In this document: piece after piece, positions 31,651-43,392 of the stretch | Layout of the letters: every line of letters begins with the position of its first letter | Position numbering within the stretch: the first letter of the stretch is position 1 | Assembly (NCBI RefSeq): GCF_030247185.1 | Contig: NC_080571.1 | Location: 141,588,486 to 141,652,485 of the forward strand | Length of the DNA stretch: 64,000 bases | DNA from: Malaya genurostris | Taxonomy: Eukaryota; Arthropoda; Insecta; Diptera; Culicidae | Reading direction: 5' to 3' | Notes under the pieces: generated by a model | Told to the model about the DNA's origin: nothing | Seen by the model: only the letters and a program-made list of their open reading frames with translations | The model's database searches: none | Program-made: the position numbers and the translations under genes

Positions 31651-34554
31651 TACTGAGCTTGATGTTACCTGAAGGGTAGACATCAAGTCGAATGCGTTGG
31701 TTTATAACATTGAGGTTGGTAGCTGGATCACAAATTTCCGTAATTATAATTACTATTGCCGGACTTCTTTACATATGTCTTTTTCCTTTTTTTCATTTTT
31801 TTTTCTCATTTTGGCTATACGCAAATTAAATTTCCTAACCTTACGGTGGTCCGCGTGTGTGTGTGTTCTCCTCTGACGCCATCCTGTTCCATGGTATGTT
31901 TCTATTGTTGCTTTATCTGTGGGAGTGATCGAACGGTTGCTAGTCTCGGACTCTGGGTTCCGTGTCGTTCTCGTTCCTAATAGCTCGTTCTTCTGTGTTG
32001 GTGATACGTAGTAGGGATTCTCATTGCTTATGTATTCGCTTCATTGGGCATAGTTGAAAATTGACCGTTGACTCCTTTGCATTTTGGACATCATTGGGAT
32101 TACTGTCAGTAGTAATATTGGTATTCTGTATTGTTGCTTCACATCCTGGTTTCTCGTTTGGTACAATGTGTTGAGGCTCCTAGCAACTTTTATGCATTGC
32201 ATTTGATTTCGTGGTTATCTTCTTCGTAGTGTATTTTTAAACAACCAACTGTTTAATTTTTTTCACGCATTAATAAGCTTTGATTTTCCAATAATTGTTT
32301 ATGGTATTCAGCTGAGCTTTGACGATGCTCACTGAATAAATTATAGGGTAGCAGTTTGTAACGCTGTTGCATACCCGCGCAAGTCATCTTTAACTGTGTT
32401 GACTGCATTTACTTCCTTCTTGTTTTGTTATCATTTGTACTTGTTGATGTAGCAATTTGTAACGTTGCCATTATTTCGGTTTGTTATTACGTCTTCCATG
32501 CTAAATTTTTCCGCAATTTTTTTTTTTTGCCTCGATTTTTCAGCTCTGCTGTTCTTCCTTCTGACGTCTTGGTGATTCCCCGGTTCCCTTTGTCTTCAAC
32601 TTGCCACCGCATCCGATCACACCCTCTCGTTCTATTAGGTAGCTTGGCTTCCTTCCTTCTGCGACGACTATTTTCGGGCACACACACAGTTTGGGACTCC
32701 AAAAAAAAACTACTTTTATACGTTTTGTATGACTCTGTGCCTCTAGTATAATCATTTTTCTATTCTATGATTGATATTATCATTATTTTATATACATATT
32801 TTTTTTCATAATTTCATTGTACATCGTATACAATTTTCCGTTATCGTACATGTTCTTGCTATTAGTTGAATTTTTATGTTTATTTATATTTTGTTTTGTT
32901 GAGGTACCTTTTTTTGTTTTGTTGAGGTACCTCGTACCCTGTTAACCCGTAGATATAGGTCGACAACCCGTCTATCGTCAAAACGTCTGTCTGTGGATAT
33001 AAAATTGTTATTAAAGTTGCGGCATGCGAATGCTTGTTGCAGGTTGTAATGAATCTTTTCTAAACCTTTTTTTCTAAACTTTTCCCGCAACTAGCTTCTA
33101 TGCCGTGTTCATTTTAATGGTGTCTTACCATCCTTGCTTCCATAGCTTCAGAAGCCGTCCTTCCATCCGGTCGGTTGTGTAGTGCTCATGCCGCAGCTTC
33201 TCTCCCCCACTACTTGAGCTGGTTCTTTCGGCAGGTGTTCCTGTTTTTCCTTTCTAAAAATAAACTCAAATCTGGACTTTAGTATTTTTTCAATAATAAC
33301 ACTAACTCATAAAATATTAAAATATTATTAGTTTGTTAGTGGCAAAGTTTTCATATATATGTATTTTTGTAATCCCCCATGAATTCTTTGGTATATAATA
33401 TTTTAATTATTTGTTTTTGTCCTACTTTCATTGTGTTTTCGTAACTTTTATATGTCCATATTGTCGTATCTGTATTTTATTGACATTTTGATTTGAGTGC
33501 GTAATTTGCACTTAAGAAATCCTCAATTCATTCATATGGTACGCCTCTCTTATTTTTTCATTCCGGGGTCGCGATCCCCGTGTCCACACACACTTGATCA
33601 CTCATACTAGTATCATTGCATAAATTCATACATTATATAGAAATTATTTGCTGGCCAGCGTCGTTTTGATAGTCTGTTCGTTTGTGTCTTACCCTTTTCT
33701 TGTCGTATCAGTCATATTTCATCACTATTTTATTTACTTTTTTATTCGAAGTATTCCTTTAGTATATTTCCAGTGTTAGTTTTATGCTATTGAATGATAA
33801 ACCATTTTATTTCACCATAGAAATTCTCCTTATTTATAACATTGTTTCCGTATTCTATACCATTATGTTTACCTCCCTTGTGTAATGTACTCTTCTTTTT
33901 TTTCTTCTTCATATGTTTTCCCCCCATTATATATCTTCTTTGACAATGTTGCTTTATTGTCCCTCTGATGTATCTTCATCATCAGTTTATAATCATCAGT
34001 TTCACCATATTTTTCATTCTTCGTTTGGTGTCCATTTGTTTTCATTGTGTTCGTTTCATTGCATAAGTAAAATTTTATTTCTTATTGACCTCCTCTTATT
34101 ACCCTCTTAATAGTTTTAATATCATTCTGCTCGCCTTTATTTATCTTTCTCGTATTTGAATTGATTCATTTCGACTTTCATTTTACATATTTCTCTGTTA
34201 TTTATCCCTTCTTGGTGATTTTCCATTCTTTTTCTTACCCATTGTTTTCATTACACTTGTGGTTTTAGGTTTTTCGTTGAATTCTTATGTCAACGTATCA
34301 TTGTATGATGTTTGCTGTTAATTTCTTTTATGACTGTATCCTATTTTTCTTTATTTCAATTACTCTCAGGATTACAGTTTCCCTTATATTCTTAATATTA
34401 TTCCATTTCATTTAGTTTTCCGATGAGACTCTTAATACACTATGTTTATTTTCGCGTATCACTTTGTATACATTTTGAATCTTTTTATTACTCTTCTAAT
34501 GTTTCTTGGATAATTTCATAATTATGTCAATATTCTGTGGTTAGGTTCAGTTTC
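31651..34554 (-). other. LTR element: long non-coding 3' region
   Basis: About 2.9 kb between the integrase C-terminus and the 3' LTR with no credible ORF on the element's strand. It is strongly T-rich on the plus strand. This is where an envelope gene would lie in an errantivirus-like element, but I see no env signature. A piece of it (about 32480-32770) recurs at 17588-17740, which shows it belongs to the family and is not a random capture. Confidence 0.6.
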
Positions 34555-34975
34555 TCAATCCGTATACTTTTTCAATCGGTTATTGTGAACCTTTTCTAGT
34601 CTATTCCCATTCTTTATAGTTGTTGTTTGCTCACTAGGTAGAGCAACTACTTCATACGGTCCTCTCCAAAGTGATTGCAACTTTTGTCCTGCGCCTGTGG
34701 GATTGGCTTTTACTAGCACTAAGTCTCCCCACATTGGCTGCCATTCGTTGGAGTTTTTATCATATAATTCTTTGCGCTTGTGTTTAGATGCAATTAGATT
34801 CTCCCGGGCTTGATGGTGAAGTCGTTTAAATGTAGATCGCATTTCATTGACGTAGTCCTCATAGTAGAGACCATCATTATCGTATTTGTAGACGGAGTTT
34901 GGGATGTTCGCCCGTCTTCCGTATAATAATTCAAACGGTGTATAACCCGTTGAGGAATTTAAAGTACCGTATTCA
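34555..34975 (-). pseudogene. LTR element: integrase C-terminal fragment
   Basis: Reads STGYTPFELLYGRRANIP (end of the integrase core region) and then a C-terminal domain: ELYDKNSNEWQPMWGDLVLV, GPYEVVALP, ENGNRLEKVH-like, stop at 34555. Typical of Ty3/gypsy integrases. The catalytic DDE core and zinc-binding domain are missing, being removed by the deletion that joins this to RT. Confidence 0.82.
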
Positions 34976-35884
34976 TTAATCTTTGGAACGTCGACGGGCT
35001 GTTACGAAGGCCCATAGGCATTCTTGTGAATTCAAAGTGGCCTTTTGGAGTTGAAAACGCTGTCTTGGCCGCATCTTTCGAGTTAATTGGTACTTGGTAA
35101 AACCCTGATTTTAAATCCAAGGTAGAAAAATATTTACTGTTTCCAAGATTATCCAGAATCTCGTCAATTAGTGGAATTGGGTATACAAATGGCTTCGTAA
35201 CTAAATTTAAAGCCCTGAAGTCAACCACGATTCTGTATTTCTTGTTACCAAATTCATCGTCCTTCTTGGGAACACATAGGACTGGTGCATTCCACGGACT
35301 TTTGCTAGGCCTTATGATACCTTGTCTACGCATTTCTTCAATTTCTTCATTAATATGCTTCTTTGTAGCTTCTGGAAATCTGTATTGCCGTTTGTTGATA
35401 GGCACGTTTGACGTGGTCTCAATTTCGTGAACTGCCGCATCAGTGATAGTTAATTTATCCCCCTTCAGATAGAATACATCGCTATATGATGCCATAATCT
35501 TCTCTATATCCCTAAAGTTTTCTCTTTTTAGATGATTCATATTTAGTGACTCTAATACTTTTTCCGTTCGGTCTCGACCAGTTATTTGACCGTATCTTTT
35601 ATTTTCCGTAAGAATTACGTCTTGATTTGAATCTAAATCAAGGAAACATTTGTCTTCCTCGTCACATTCTCCACCTATAAAATCTTTTTCTTCTTCATGA
35701 GTAATATTAGTCCCACAACCGGGGAGTATACCGTCTGAACGATCGTCGTTTTTGTATAACTCATAATTGCTCTGATACGATGCATTAATGTTATCATTTT
35801 TATTCACGTGCTTTTGATTCACTTCATATTTATTATGCTTTGATAAACTGCCCTCTAAGACTTCAGCATTTACGATAATTACTT
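34959..35884 (-). pseudogene. LTR element: reverse transcriptase, C-terminally deleted
   Basis: Open from the overlap with the protease ORF at 35884. The N-terminal linker is acidic. RT starts around EIETTSNVPINKRQYRFPEA, then WNAPVLCVPKKD, YRIVVDFRALN, YPIPLIDEIL, YFSTLDLKSGFYQ (first catalytic Asp) and MPMGLRNSPSTFQRLM. It ends abruptly (MNTVL, stop) where the reading frame meets integrase sequence. The YxDD box, connection and RNase H are absent. The frame is offset by one base (+1) from the protease ORF, which ends in CAAAAATGA. Confidence 0.88.
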
Positions 35885-37350
35885 CATTTTTGCCACTTTT
35901 TCCATGGGTTAATATGTTTTTCGGTTGTCCTATTTCTACTTGGAGATTTTTTTATTTCGAAATTATTGTTTACTTTAGTTGCACTGTTTGAAGACATCTT
36001 TAGCTTCTCATTATTATCATTTACTTCATTATTTCTTTCATTATTTATGCGGGTTGATATTTCAATGTTGTACTCATCCTTATCTGCAGGACGCATCCCA
36101 TAATGCTCAGTTGCATGTGCCTTTTCTTTTCCTGTTACTGGTATATTTGCTACATTATTGTGCTCGTTTGGTACACTTAGGCATATGTACTCGAAATTCC
36201 GAGTGACATAAATTGTGTATATCTTTAAAAACTCTGCTCCAATGATTCCAGGAACACACAAATCTTTTACTATATAAAATCTAACTCTGTAATGAGTTTT
36301 TCCAATCACCAACGTGACTTTTACTGACCCCATAGTCTGTGATTGAGTTCCATCAAAGCCTGCAATGTATAAATTATCTTTATAGTTTATTTTCTCTGAT
36401 CCTATTTTCGCGACAGTATCCCATCTCATTACGTTATAAAAAGCTCCAGTATCGAGCAAATATTTAATTTTTTCGTTAGGCCTCCTTGCTGCAGCAACTT
36501 TTACAAATAACTGATTGTTTTTAGCACAATCTATTTTTAACATTTCGTGAGGCGGCATACCTTCTTGCCATTGCCCCGTATATTTTTTTGTCGTTTCTGT
36601 ACACTGCGTACCCTGTGGACTAAGCTTGGATTGATCATACGCTTGGTATTTTTCCTGTATTTTGACATTGTTCTCTCCCTCATATTTTGCGACTCTCTTC
36701 TCCTGTTTTTGATGAGCTTCATATGAAACTGTTTTTGGTTCAAAGGTTAGAGGTATTTTCCGTAAGCATATCCAACCTTGGTCATTGTGTATGCTAGTCA
36801 CATACTTATTCATAAATGTCATTCCCAAAATACCCCCTTGAGTCAAATTCTCCACTACGTCAAATTTCGTTTGGAAAAGTCTTCCTGCGATGATGAAGTT
36901 TAGTTCTACGGTACCTAATGTTTTTCTAACAGTACCTGTTACCCCGGAATATTCTATGATTTCGTTTTCATTAATTGTATATGCTCCCATGTACTCTGCA
37001 TTTCGTCTACTTATCAAGTTGCCAGGTGCTCCAGTGTCTACCAGCAACCGCATCTCGTTATTTGGTTCGTTTGCCGATCTCAACAACATCATAAATTCGT
37101 TGTCTTTCGTCTTATGTAATTTGACCCATATCCCTTCTTTACGTTTTTTGTACACATCACTCTTCATTGGTTTTCTGTTATCGTCATTTTCATTTTCCCC
37201 GTATCGATCCCAATTTTGCATTTTACATGTTTGCTTGACTAAATTTGCATTCGGAGTTCTTGATGCTCCATATCTCATTTGATCAGGCATATTTCTGGTC
37301 CTGATATTATGATCATATCTTCGAAATATTTTTCTATTACTGTATGTCAT
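35884..37350 (-). CDS. LTR element: ORF with two tandem retropepsin domains
   Basis: 488-codon open frame. Domain 1 (about residues 85-200): RLLVDTGAPGNLISRR with catalytic Asp105, a flap region near 134-142 and GGILGMTF (172-179). Domain 2 (about 277-392): YLLDTGAFYNVMRW with Asp300, and GIIGAEFL (368-375). Each has the DTG-A and the hydrophobic-hydrophobic-Gly marks of a retropepsin monomer, separated by a charged ~75-residue linker. The C-terminal ~95 residues are charged and low complexity. The frame continues upstream of the M at 37350 to about 37460 (Cys/His-containing, possible nucleocapsid end). Retroelements normally encode one protease monomer. The duplication is old, since the two domains share little beyond motifs. 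Confidence 0.8.
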   Translation of the reverse strand: MTYSNRKIFRRYDHNIRTRNMPDQMRYGASRTPNANLVKQTCKMQNWDRYGENENDDNRKPMKSDVYKKRKEGIWVKLHKTKDNEFMMLLRSANEPNNEMRLLVDTGAPGNLISRRNAEYMGAYTINENEIIEYSGVTGTVRKTLGTVELNFIIAGRLFQTKFDVVENLTQGGILGMTFMNKYVTSIHNDQGWICLRKIPLTFEPKTVSYEAHQKQEKRVAKYEGENNVKIQEKYQAYDQSKLSPQGTQCTETTKKYTGQWQEGMPPHEMLKIDCAKNNQLFVKVAAARRPNEKIKYLLDTGAFYNVMRWDTVAKIGSEKINYKDNLYIAGFDGTQSQTMGSVKVTLVIGKTHYRVRFYIVKDLCVPGIIGAEFLKIYTIYVTRNFEYICLSVPNEHNNVANIPVTGKEKAHATEHYGMRPADKDEYNIEISTRINNERNNEVNDNNEKLKMSSNSATKVNNNFEIKKSPSRNRTTEKHINPWKKWQK

Positions 37351-37489
37351 GCAATTTACCCATAGTTTATTCGAATCGTTTTCGAAATGATTATTATAAA
37401 AATTACAAGGATAAATTTTTTGATTATTACCATTTAATTCTGTTATAAGTATATCACGTCACTATACAAATTCACTATGTATCTCACGA

Positions 37490-39380
37490 CACTATAAATC
37501 TTGTATAATAAACGTCACATCACATATGCACATTTCGAATACAATTTATATTCATCTTCAGTGTGATAGTTTTGTTTAGTTATTGAAAGAATGCTGTAAT
37601 GTTGTTCCTTTTATATGAAACGGAAGTAGGTAGATTCCTACAACAGGTATAAACACCTCGAAAAAAAATTATCTAATTTGTTTAGGGTAGGGAGAGATTA
37701 AGTGTTTTCTATGTTTGTCTGTCTCCTGTGTGTAGGTAGTAACTTAAAGAGCCAGGAAGACCTATTTCCTTGGTCTCTGTTTAGTAAAGAAGTGGAATTG
37801 TGTTTGAAAATTTCCAAACTTTCTGCTGAATCTAATTTCCATGGGTTGGAAATTTGTCTTAAAATTTTTATGTCATTTGTAGTGAAATCATGGTTTTCGG
37901 AAAAGGCATGCTCAGCTACTTTCGACTTGAAATGGTGTGATAAACCCCGTTCCAGATCCTTGGATGCTTTCCCTATTTCCGCTATGTGTTCCTTGAAACG
38001 GATATCTAATGATCTCTTTGTTTGTCCAATGTATAATTTATCACAATGAGAACATGAAATTTTGTATACCCCCGATTTTTTCAATTTGTCAGTAGGATCT
38101 TTAGTAGATCCTAGTAAAGTTTTCAACTGGTTGCTAGTACTACTGAACACTAAATCCAAGCCAAAGGGTTTTAATTTTGATTTTAGTGGATATGCCATGT
38201 TAGAGTTGAAGTCTACCGATATTCTTTTCAAGGTTTCTGATAGGGGGGTCAAAGTTGTGAGTGATAATTTTTTCAATGATCTTAATTTCTTATCGAGGAT
38301 TGTTTGGATTGAGCGCTCCGGATATCCATTTAGCTTTCCAATTTCGAAGATAAAATTTTTCTCTTTCACTACCGCATCATCTCTGAGGGGTAATGTTAGC
38401 ATTCTGTGAAACATATGGTGAAATGCTGCCATTTTATGTTGGTGAGAATGGTTAGAAATATTAGGTATAACTCGCTCTGTATTGGTTGGCTTCCTATATA
38501 TTTCGAAAGATAAAGTTTTCGCCTCCCGTATAATGAGAACATCTAAGAAAGGTAAACTGTTGTTTGTCTCCCTCTCGCAGGTGAATTTTATGTTCCTATG
38601 TAAATTGTTGATTGTATCCAAAAAATTTTTCCAAATTGTTACGCTTGATGATGCAAAATATATCATCAACGTATCTCCACCAGCGATTTGGTAGTAATCC
38701 TTGTTTATTTAAAAGTTCTTCGAGGTTTGCCATAAATAATTCGCATAAAAATGGGGAGAGCGGATTACCCATTGGGGCCCCTTGTAATTGTTTATAATAT
38801 TCCCCTCTGAATTTGAAATAATTTACATCCATGCAAAGCCGGGTTAGAGTAAGGTAAGACCTTACTTTGCATTTCCATAAACTACTACTCTTTTGTTTAA
38901 CTAACCAATCTTCCAACAGATTGATTGAGTCCTTCACCGGGACACTTGGGAATAAGGAGGCTACATCGAAGGATACCATTATTTCGTCATCTTCGATTTC
39001 ACCTGAGTTCAGAAGTTGAGTAGCGAATTCCTGTGTATTGGGAATGGATCTACTAAAAAACTTTTTCGGCATATTTTTGAATTCTTCCACTAGCCATTTG
39101 GAGATTTTTTGGGTAGGGGCTCCTACTGAAGAGATGATTTCCCTTATTTCATTCCCAGGTTTATGGACTTTAGGTAATCCTTTGATTTTTGGTAATGAAG
39201 GGTTAGGGACTTTGAGGCGGCTGAGATTGATATCGAAGTTAGGGTTACATTCTATGAGAGTTTTATCTATTTTTTTGATAATTTCTGGAAGGGGGTCGGA
39301 TCTTTGTTTCCTATATGGTCCGTCATTAATTTTTTGGATGATTATGCTGTCATAATCATCCTTATCTATAATAACTATCT
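37490..39380 (-). mobile_element. Penelope-like element, 5'-truncated, nested in gag
   Basis: About 1.9 kb on the same strand as the LTR element. Its RT/GIY-YIG ORF starts within the gag end (about 39380), and its 3' non-coding end is at about 37490. Gag lies right of it and the gag/protease continuation left of it, so it inserted into the LTR element's gag region. Edges are approximate. An old relative is at 54360-54900. Confidence 0.8.
37698..39373 (-). pseudogene. Penelope-like RT plus GIY-YIG endonuclease, one frameshift
   Basis: Minus strand: SLPKIKGLPKVHKPG, IREIISSVGAPTQKISKWL, MVSFDVASLFPSVPV (catalytic Asp), LQGAPMGNPLSPFLCELFM and WWRYVDDIF (active site at about 38680) are all Penelope RT motifs. 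A frameshift in an A/T run at about 38630 separates this from the second part: NNSLPFLDVLI, FEIYRKPTNTER and HKMAAFHHM. The last segment is a GIY-YIG nuclease (GVYKISCSHCDKLYIGQTKR...IRFKEH) with the CxxC between GVY and YIG seen in Penelope elements. Part of the RT N-terminus is missing. Confidence 0.87.
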
Positions 39381-40129
39381 TCGATTAAGCACCCGTTGTT
39401 GCGATAATATTCGTTGCGTAAGCTTCGGTTGTGTTTATGAGAATTTTCGATTTGCTCCCCTGGATAACATTTATATTTATTGTTTGACCAGAGTTTTGGT
39501 TTATCAATTGCATGGTAGCATAGCAGCCGATTTTCAATATTTGATAATAAATAGCTGAACTCCGCCTCCTCTTTTAGGAATTTTATTAATTCTTGAAACT
39601 TAAGCTGCCTATGATTTTTGGCTAATTGTTTTAAACTTTCATTCAATAATCCTGCTATAAAATGAATCGTTAATCCTCTTTCTGCGAAGGATTTCTGTAC
39701 TTTTTCTTGGTCTTGATTCCCTTGCTGAGTGTCAATATATTCCATTATTCGTAGCGCTCTTTCAGCGTACTCTTCAAAAGGTTCTCCATAATGTTGTTCG
39801 AGTGTTTCGATCCTCATCAAAATCTCTTCTACTGTGATTTTCAAACCGAATACGTCTCTTAAATTCCTGAACATATCCTTTACTGTGTCGGCTCTTATTC
39901 TATTAATAAAGGTTGCCGCTTTACCTTTTAATTTCATTAGTACTAAATTTAGTAGTGGATTCTGGTTCTCCCCTTCCGGGATGTCTTCTGCAAAATACTC
40001 TATTTGCACAATAAATGGCTCTAATTCGTCTACTGACCCGTGGAATTCCGGGATACATTGTATTGCCTCTAGCATCGGAAATCGATAGGCACCACCGCCT
40101 TTAATATTATTTTCATTCGCCATTGTCAA
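39362..40129 (-). pseudogene. LTR element: gag (interrupted)
   Basis: Starts MTMANENNIKGGGAYRFPML. It then has features of Ty3/gypsy capsid domains: IPEFHGSVDELEPFIVQIEY, LVLMKLKGKAATFI, HYGEPFEEYAERALRIMEYI. It runs to about residue 245, where Penelope sequence takes over. The start codon is at 40127-40129. The protein lacks its own nucleocapsid end. Length and motifs fit a gag cut by insertion. Confidence 0.8.
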
Positions 40130-41628
40130 TGTGGCTTTAATTCGCTATGCCGCTTTATCTTTTTAACTAGTAGCTCTTTATTTCATTTTTATACTCTTGT
40201 ATTTTTGTAAAACCTCAGTTGTATGTTTTTACAAGCATCATTTTTAACATATGCAGGAATTTTTCAAACACGCTGTGCGCTTCTAATAATTTTGTTTTCA
40301 CTACCCCCCACCAGTACGATTTCCGTCGACTACCTATCATTATTTAACAGTGATAAACTACGATCTTGACCGTGGTCATGGTCGACAAACAAAAAGAACA
40401 ATCATCGTAAACAAACTTGACCTAGTTTTAAATTACATGTCATTGTATAATATAAAGCTTTAACTGCTACGAGCCCTGCGTGGTCGAATTTCGTTCGCAT
40501 TGGCATTTTTTTTTTGTTTATTATTGAGCCAGCCCAACTCGGTGCTCTCAAATTTGTCATGCCCGCCGTGTGCGCAAAAATAACTGTCTTTGTTAATTCT
40601 GTTATAAGGGTCGACGGCATAGGCTTCAACATCGCATCGTACCATACTCGTGGTTTAACATTATAGTTTACCGTACCCGACTCAAAGTCACTGTCGGTTT
40701 ATTATTATTATTATTGTCATATACCGCTACCGTACTCTGTTTTTATTTCGGTTGCCAGACTTTTACCCGCAAATATGGCCGTGATTGTTTTTGGTGTGTT
40801 ACCTAGCAACGCATTTTGCTATAGACTCCGCCCATACGGGTTGGTTCACCACCGTTTTAAATATATATACCTCGTGGCATGCACTCCTGGTACCTAGCTT
40901 GCTGACTTGCTTTGTTATGTCAGTCGAAGTACGGCTACTTTTGCTTATTCGCAAAATGATGATTCAAATTACCGATTCCTTCGCTCATACGCGTGAGGTT
41001 CGGTTGGTCACCTTGACCTTATAATCATTACACCAGTGCTAACTGTTCAGCTGGTCCTGATTTTAGTGTTTTTTCAACGAAGGCAAAAAAAAAACTTCTT
41101 AGGCCTTCATGCTAGTATGGCCACTTTTGTAAGTATTATCGCGGTTGTTTTTTTTTTTCTTCAACACATGCGCTCGTATTGACCGTGGTTAAAACGTAAA
41201 CAAATCAACTGTGAGCGTAATCTATACGTCCGCAGTTTTCAAATAAACTTGAACAAATTTTTTGCTTGCCAAATGACTCAACAACGGAATGTATATAACT
41301 GTTCTAGAAACCCGCTGTAGGCATGAGAAAAAGTTCTGATATCGTTTACCAGTTGATGGATTGTGAGTAATGTAGTTAGAAAAAATAATATTGGTCCTTG
41401 CGAGCGCGAGCTAAATCAATCAGAAAAATTTTCGCGCTAATGCCATCTTTATTTTTTTATGACAATAAGTGGCAACATTACGTGATCAAAACAACGAGGA
41501 GAAAAAAAAATAAAATAGTGGGGACTCACCATACTAATGCTACTTCTCCCAACATCCTTAATTCCGGATTCCTATTCCTTAGTCCTGGCGTATCCTTGCC
41601 ACTTCCGGCTAGTGCCGCTGTCACCACT
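40130..41628 (-). other. LTR element: 5' leader with PBS
   Basis: About 1.5 kb between the 5' LTR and the gag start codon. No convincing ORF. Two bases from the LTR, the minus strand reads TGGTGACAGCGGC (41614-41626), a plausible primer-binding site because it starts with TGG. I cannot name the tRNA. Such a long leader is unusual. Confidence 0.6.
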
Positions 41629-42659
41629 TGCATGCTTCCGGCCGAGCGGTGGCGGAAGAGGAATAACGAAGAGGATGATTTCTTTCAGTTCTATATGGAA
41701 TAACACTCTCCAATTCGGTTTCTCTTTTATGTCATTGTATTGATTCATCCACGTATTTGAGATTAATATCACGAAATTCACCTCTTCTTAGTTTCAACTA
41801 TTCACAACACTTCATGGTGAACTCATCGGATATATGTCTCCACATTTACTTGTTTACATTAATAAAATAAGTTAATCTTCAACACATATTTTTGTTTTCG
41901 TATATTATCAACACTACCCTAACCCGAGCAATGGTTGTGTCTAACTATTTTTCTTTTGCATGTGAATATCAAACCTGCACATGAAACTATTAAATCTTCA
42001 CTCATTACATCAATCTTTCACTCAATTCTTTAGGTGCCTTCCGAAATCTATTATATCCCATTATGAACAATATTTCTTACTTGATTTTGATGTCACTTGA
42101 TACTCAAGTCTCACAATGCACACATGTTCCTATAGCTACTGTATTATACTCCGAACTGAACTGAACTAGCTACTAACTTGTCTACGGGCCGACGCCCGAG
42201 ACCAACGGCTATTTACCGCGCACTCGTTAAAATTGAACTACTACCTAACTCTTCCCAACTATGGGTTTTTAAGCTCCTAGCATTTTCTTTCGGGTGAAGC
42301 CCGTAGATTTTAGTACAAGCCGAGCTTGTGATTTCAAGTAGAAAGTTCATCCGACTTTCTCCCGAAGTTCTACCGAAAGCCGAAACCACTGTCGCTAGGC
42401 CAGAGGCAGTGTCTGTAAAAAAATATAACTTTGTTTTTACAACATTGCCGCGCTGACTAATGCCCGGAACTGTCTATGGTTTTATAACAAAGTTTCTTAA
42501 ACATCGTTGCGATGACTAATGCTCGCAAATGTGCACGCTTCAATAACAAATTTTATACTTGAAGGCTGCAGCTACGCTGATATGAGAGTTTCCTTCACAA
42601 TTTCCTACTTTTTCTACAATATTAGCAAATTCGAAGGAAAATTTGCTAAGGGCGCTGCA
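41629..42659 (-). repeat. 5' LTR (right copy)
   Basis: 1031 bp, nearly identical to 30610-31638. The short ORF at 41572-41781 (minus) occurs in both LTRs. At the left LTR it fuses with LINE-C. Confidence 0.93.
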
Positions 42660-42663
42660 ACTG

Positions 42664-43392
42664 TGTACAACCCAAGCTTCTTGATACAAGTCGAGATATG
42701 GTTTGCTTTGAATAGTTTTTCCAACACTTGATTTTCACCGTGTCTTCCTCATTTCTAGAGCTACTCGTTACGGAAATTGCAATTGTTTCATGATCTGAAA
42801 TCTTGCAATCGGATTCCACATTTGAATAAACAGCGTCGAGATTGGAATACACGTGATCTATCAAAGTTTTACTGTATCTCGAAATACTTGTAAATTCATT
42901 CACAGTTTGCCTCAAATTGAAGAATTCTGCTAACTGTTTCAATTGATTCGAACCTTAATCACTGAGCCAATCAATATTAAAATCTCCAGTAATAATATTT
43001 AGTTTACCAAAATCGACGGAATTCTCCCACCAGTTTTCTAGAATTTCTAGAAACTGGCGGTCGCTTGAACTTGGAGAGTGGTAAATAACTCCATAATTTC
43101 CCATCTGCATACCTCTTTCAACTGATATACCCAAGAACCAATTATTTCCAACTGCTTCGATTGATTGAATGCTGAATTTAATTGATTCTCTGGCGTAAAT
43201 TGCAACTCCAACCGTGTGCCTGGAATGGGACAAATAAAAAGCAACAGTGTAACCCGGAACACTGAACTGATTGAAAGCGTCAGAATCAACAATATGTGTT
43301 TCTGAGAGCAAAACTAATGAAGGATGTCTATCCTCTATAAGACGACGCATTGCGACAAAATTAGAAGACAAACCGGTTATGTTCAAATACAA
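42664..43392 (-). pseudogene. LINE-C copy 2, part 2: endonuclease N-terminal half
   Basis: Continuation of LINE-C displaced by the LTR element: YLNITGLSSNFVAMRRL, LLSETHIVDSD, GVAIYARESIKF and GDFNIDWLSD, then a CAA-to-TAA stop at about 42955 not present in copy 1. The rest reads to SDHETIAI and the insertion point. Confidence 0.85.

Larger units (their letters stand above)
30610..42659 (-). mobile_element. Ty3/gypsy-type LTR retrotransposon, 12.05 kb, defective, with nested Penelope element
   Basis: Flanked by ACTG (30606-30609 and 42660-42663). The empty site is visible in copy 1 at about 15567 (AAACTGTGTACAACC). Long terminal repeats of 1029 and 1031 bp are nearly identical and have TG...CA ends. 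On the minus strand the order is LTR, leader, gag, [Penelope insertion], two protease domains, RT (truncated), integrase C-terminus, long non-coding region, LTR. RNase H, most of integrase and the RT active site are deleted, so it could only have moved with proteins supplied in trans, or it decayed after insertion. Confidence 0.93.

Noticed and set aside
40402..40645. Two minus-strand ORFs in the LTR-element leader
   Set aside because: Overlapping frames with no domain and poor context; treated as leader.
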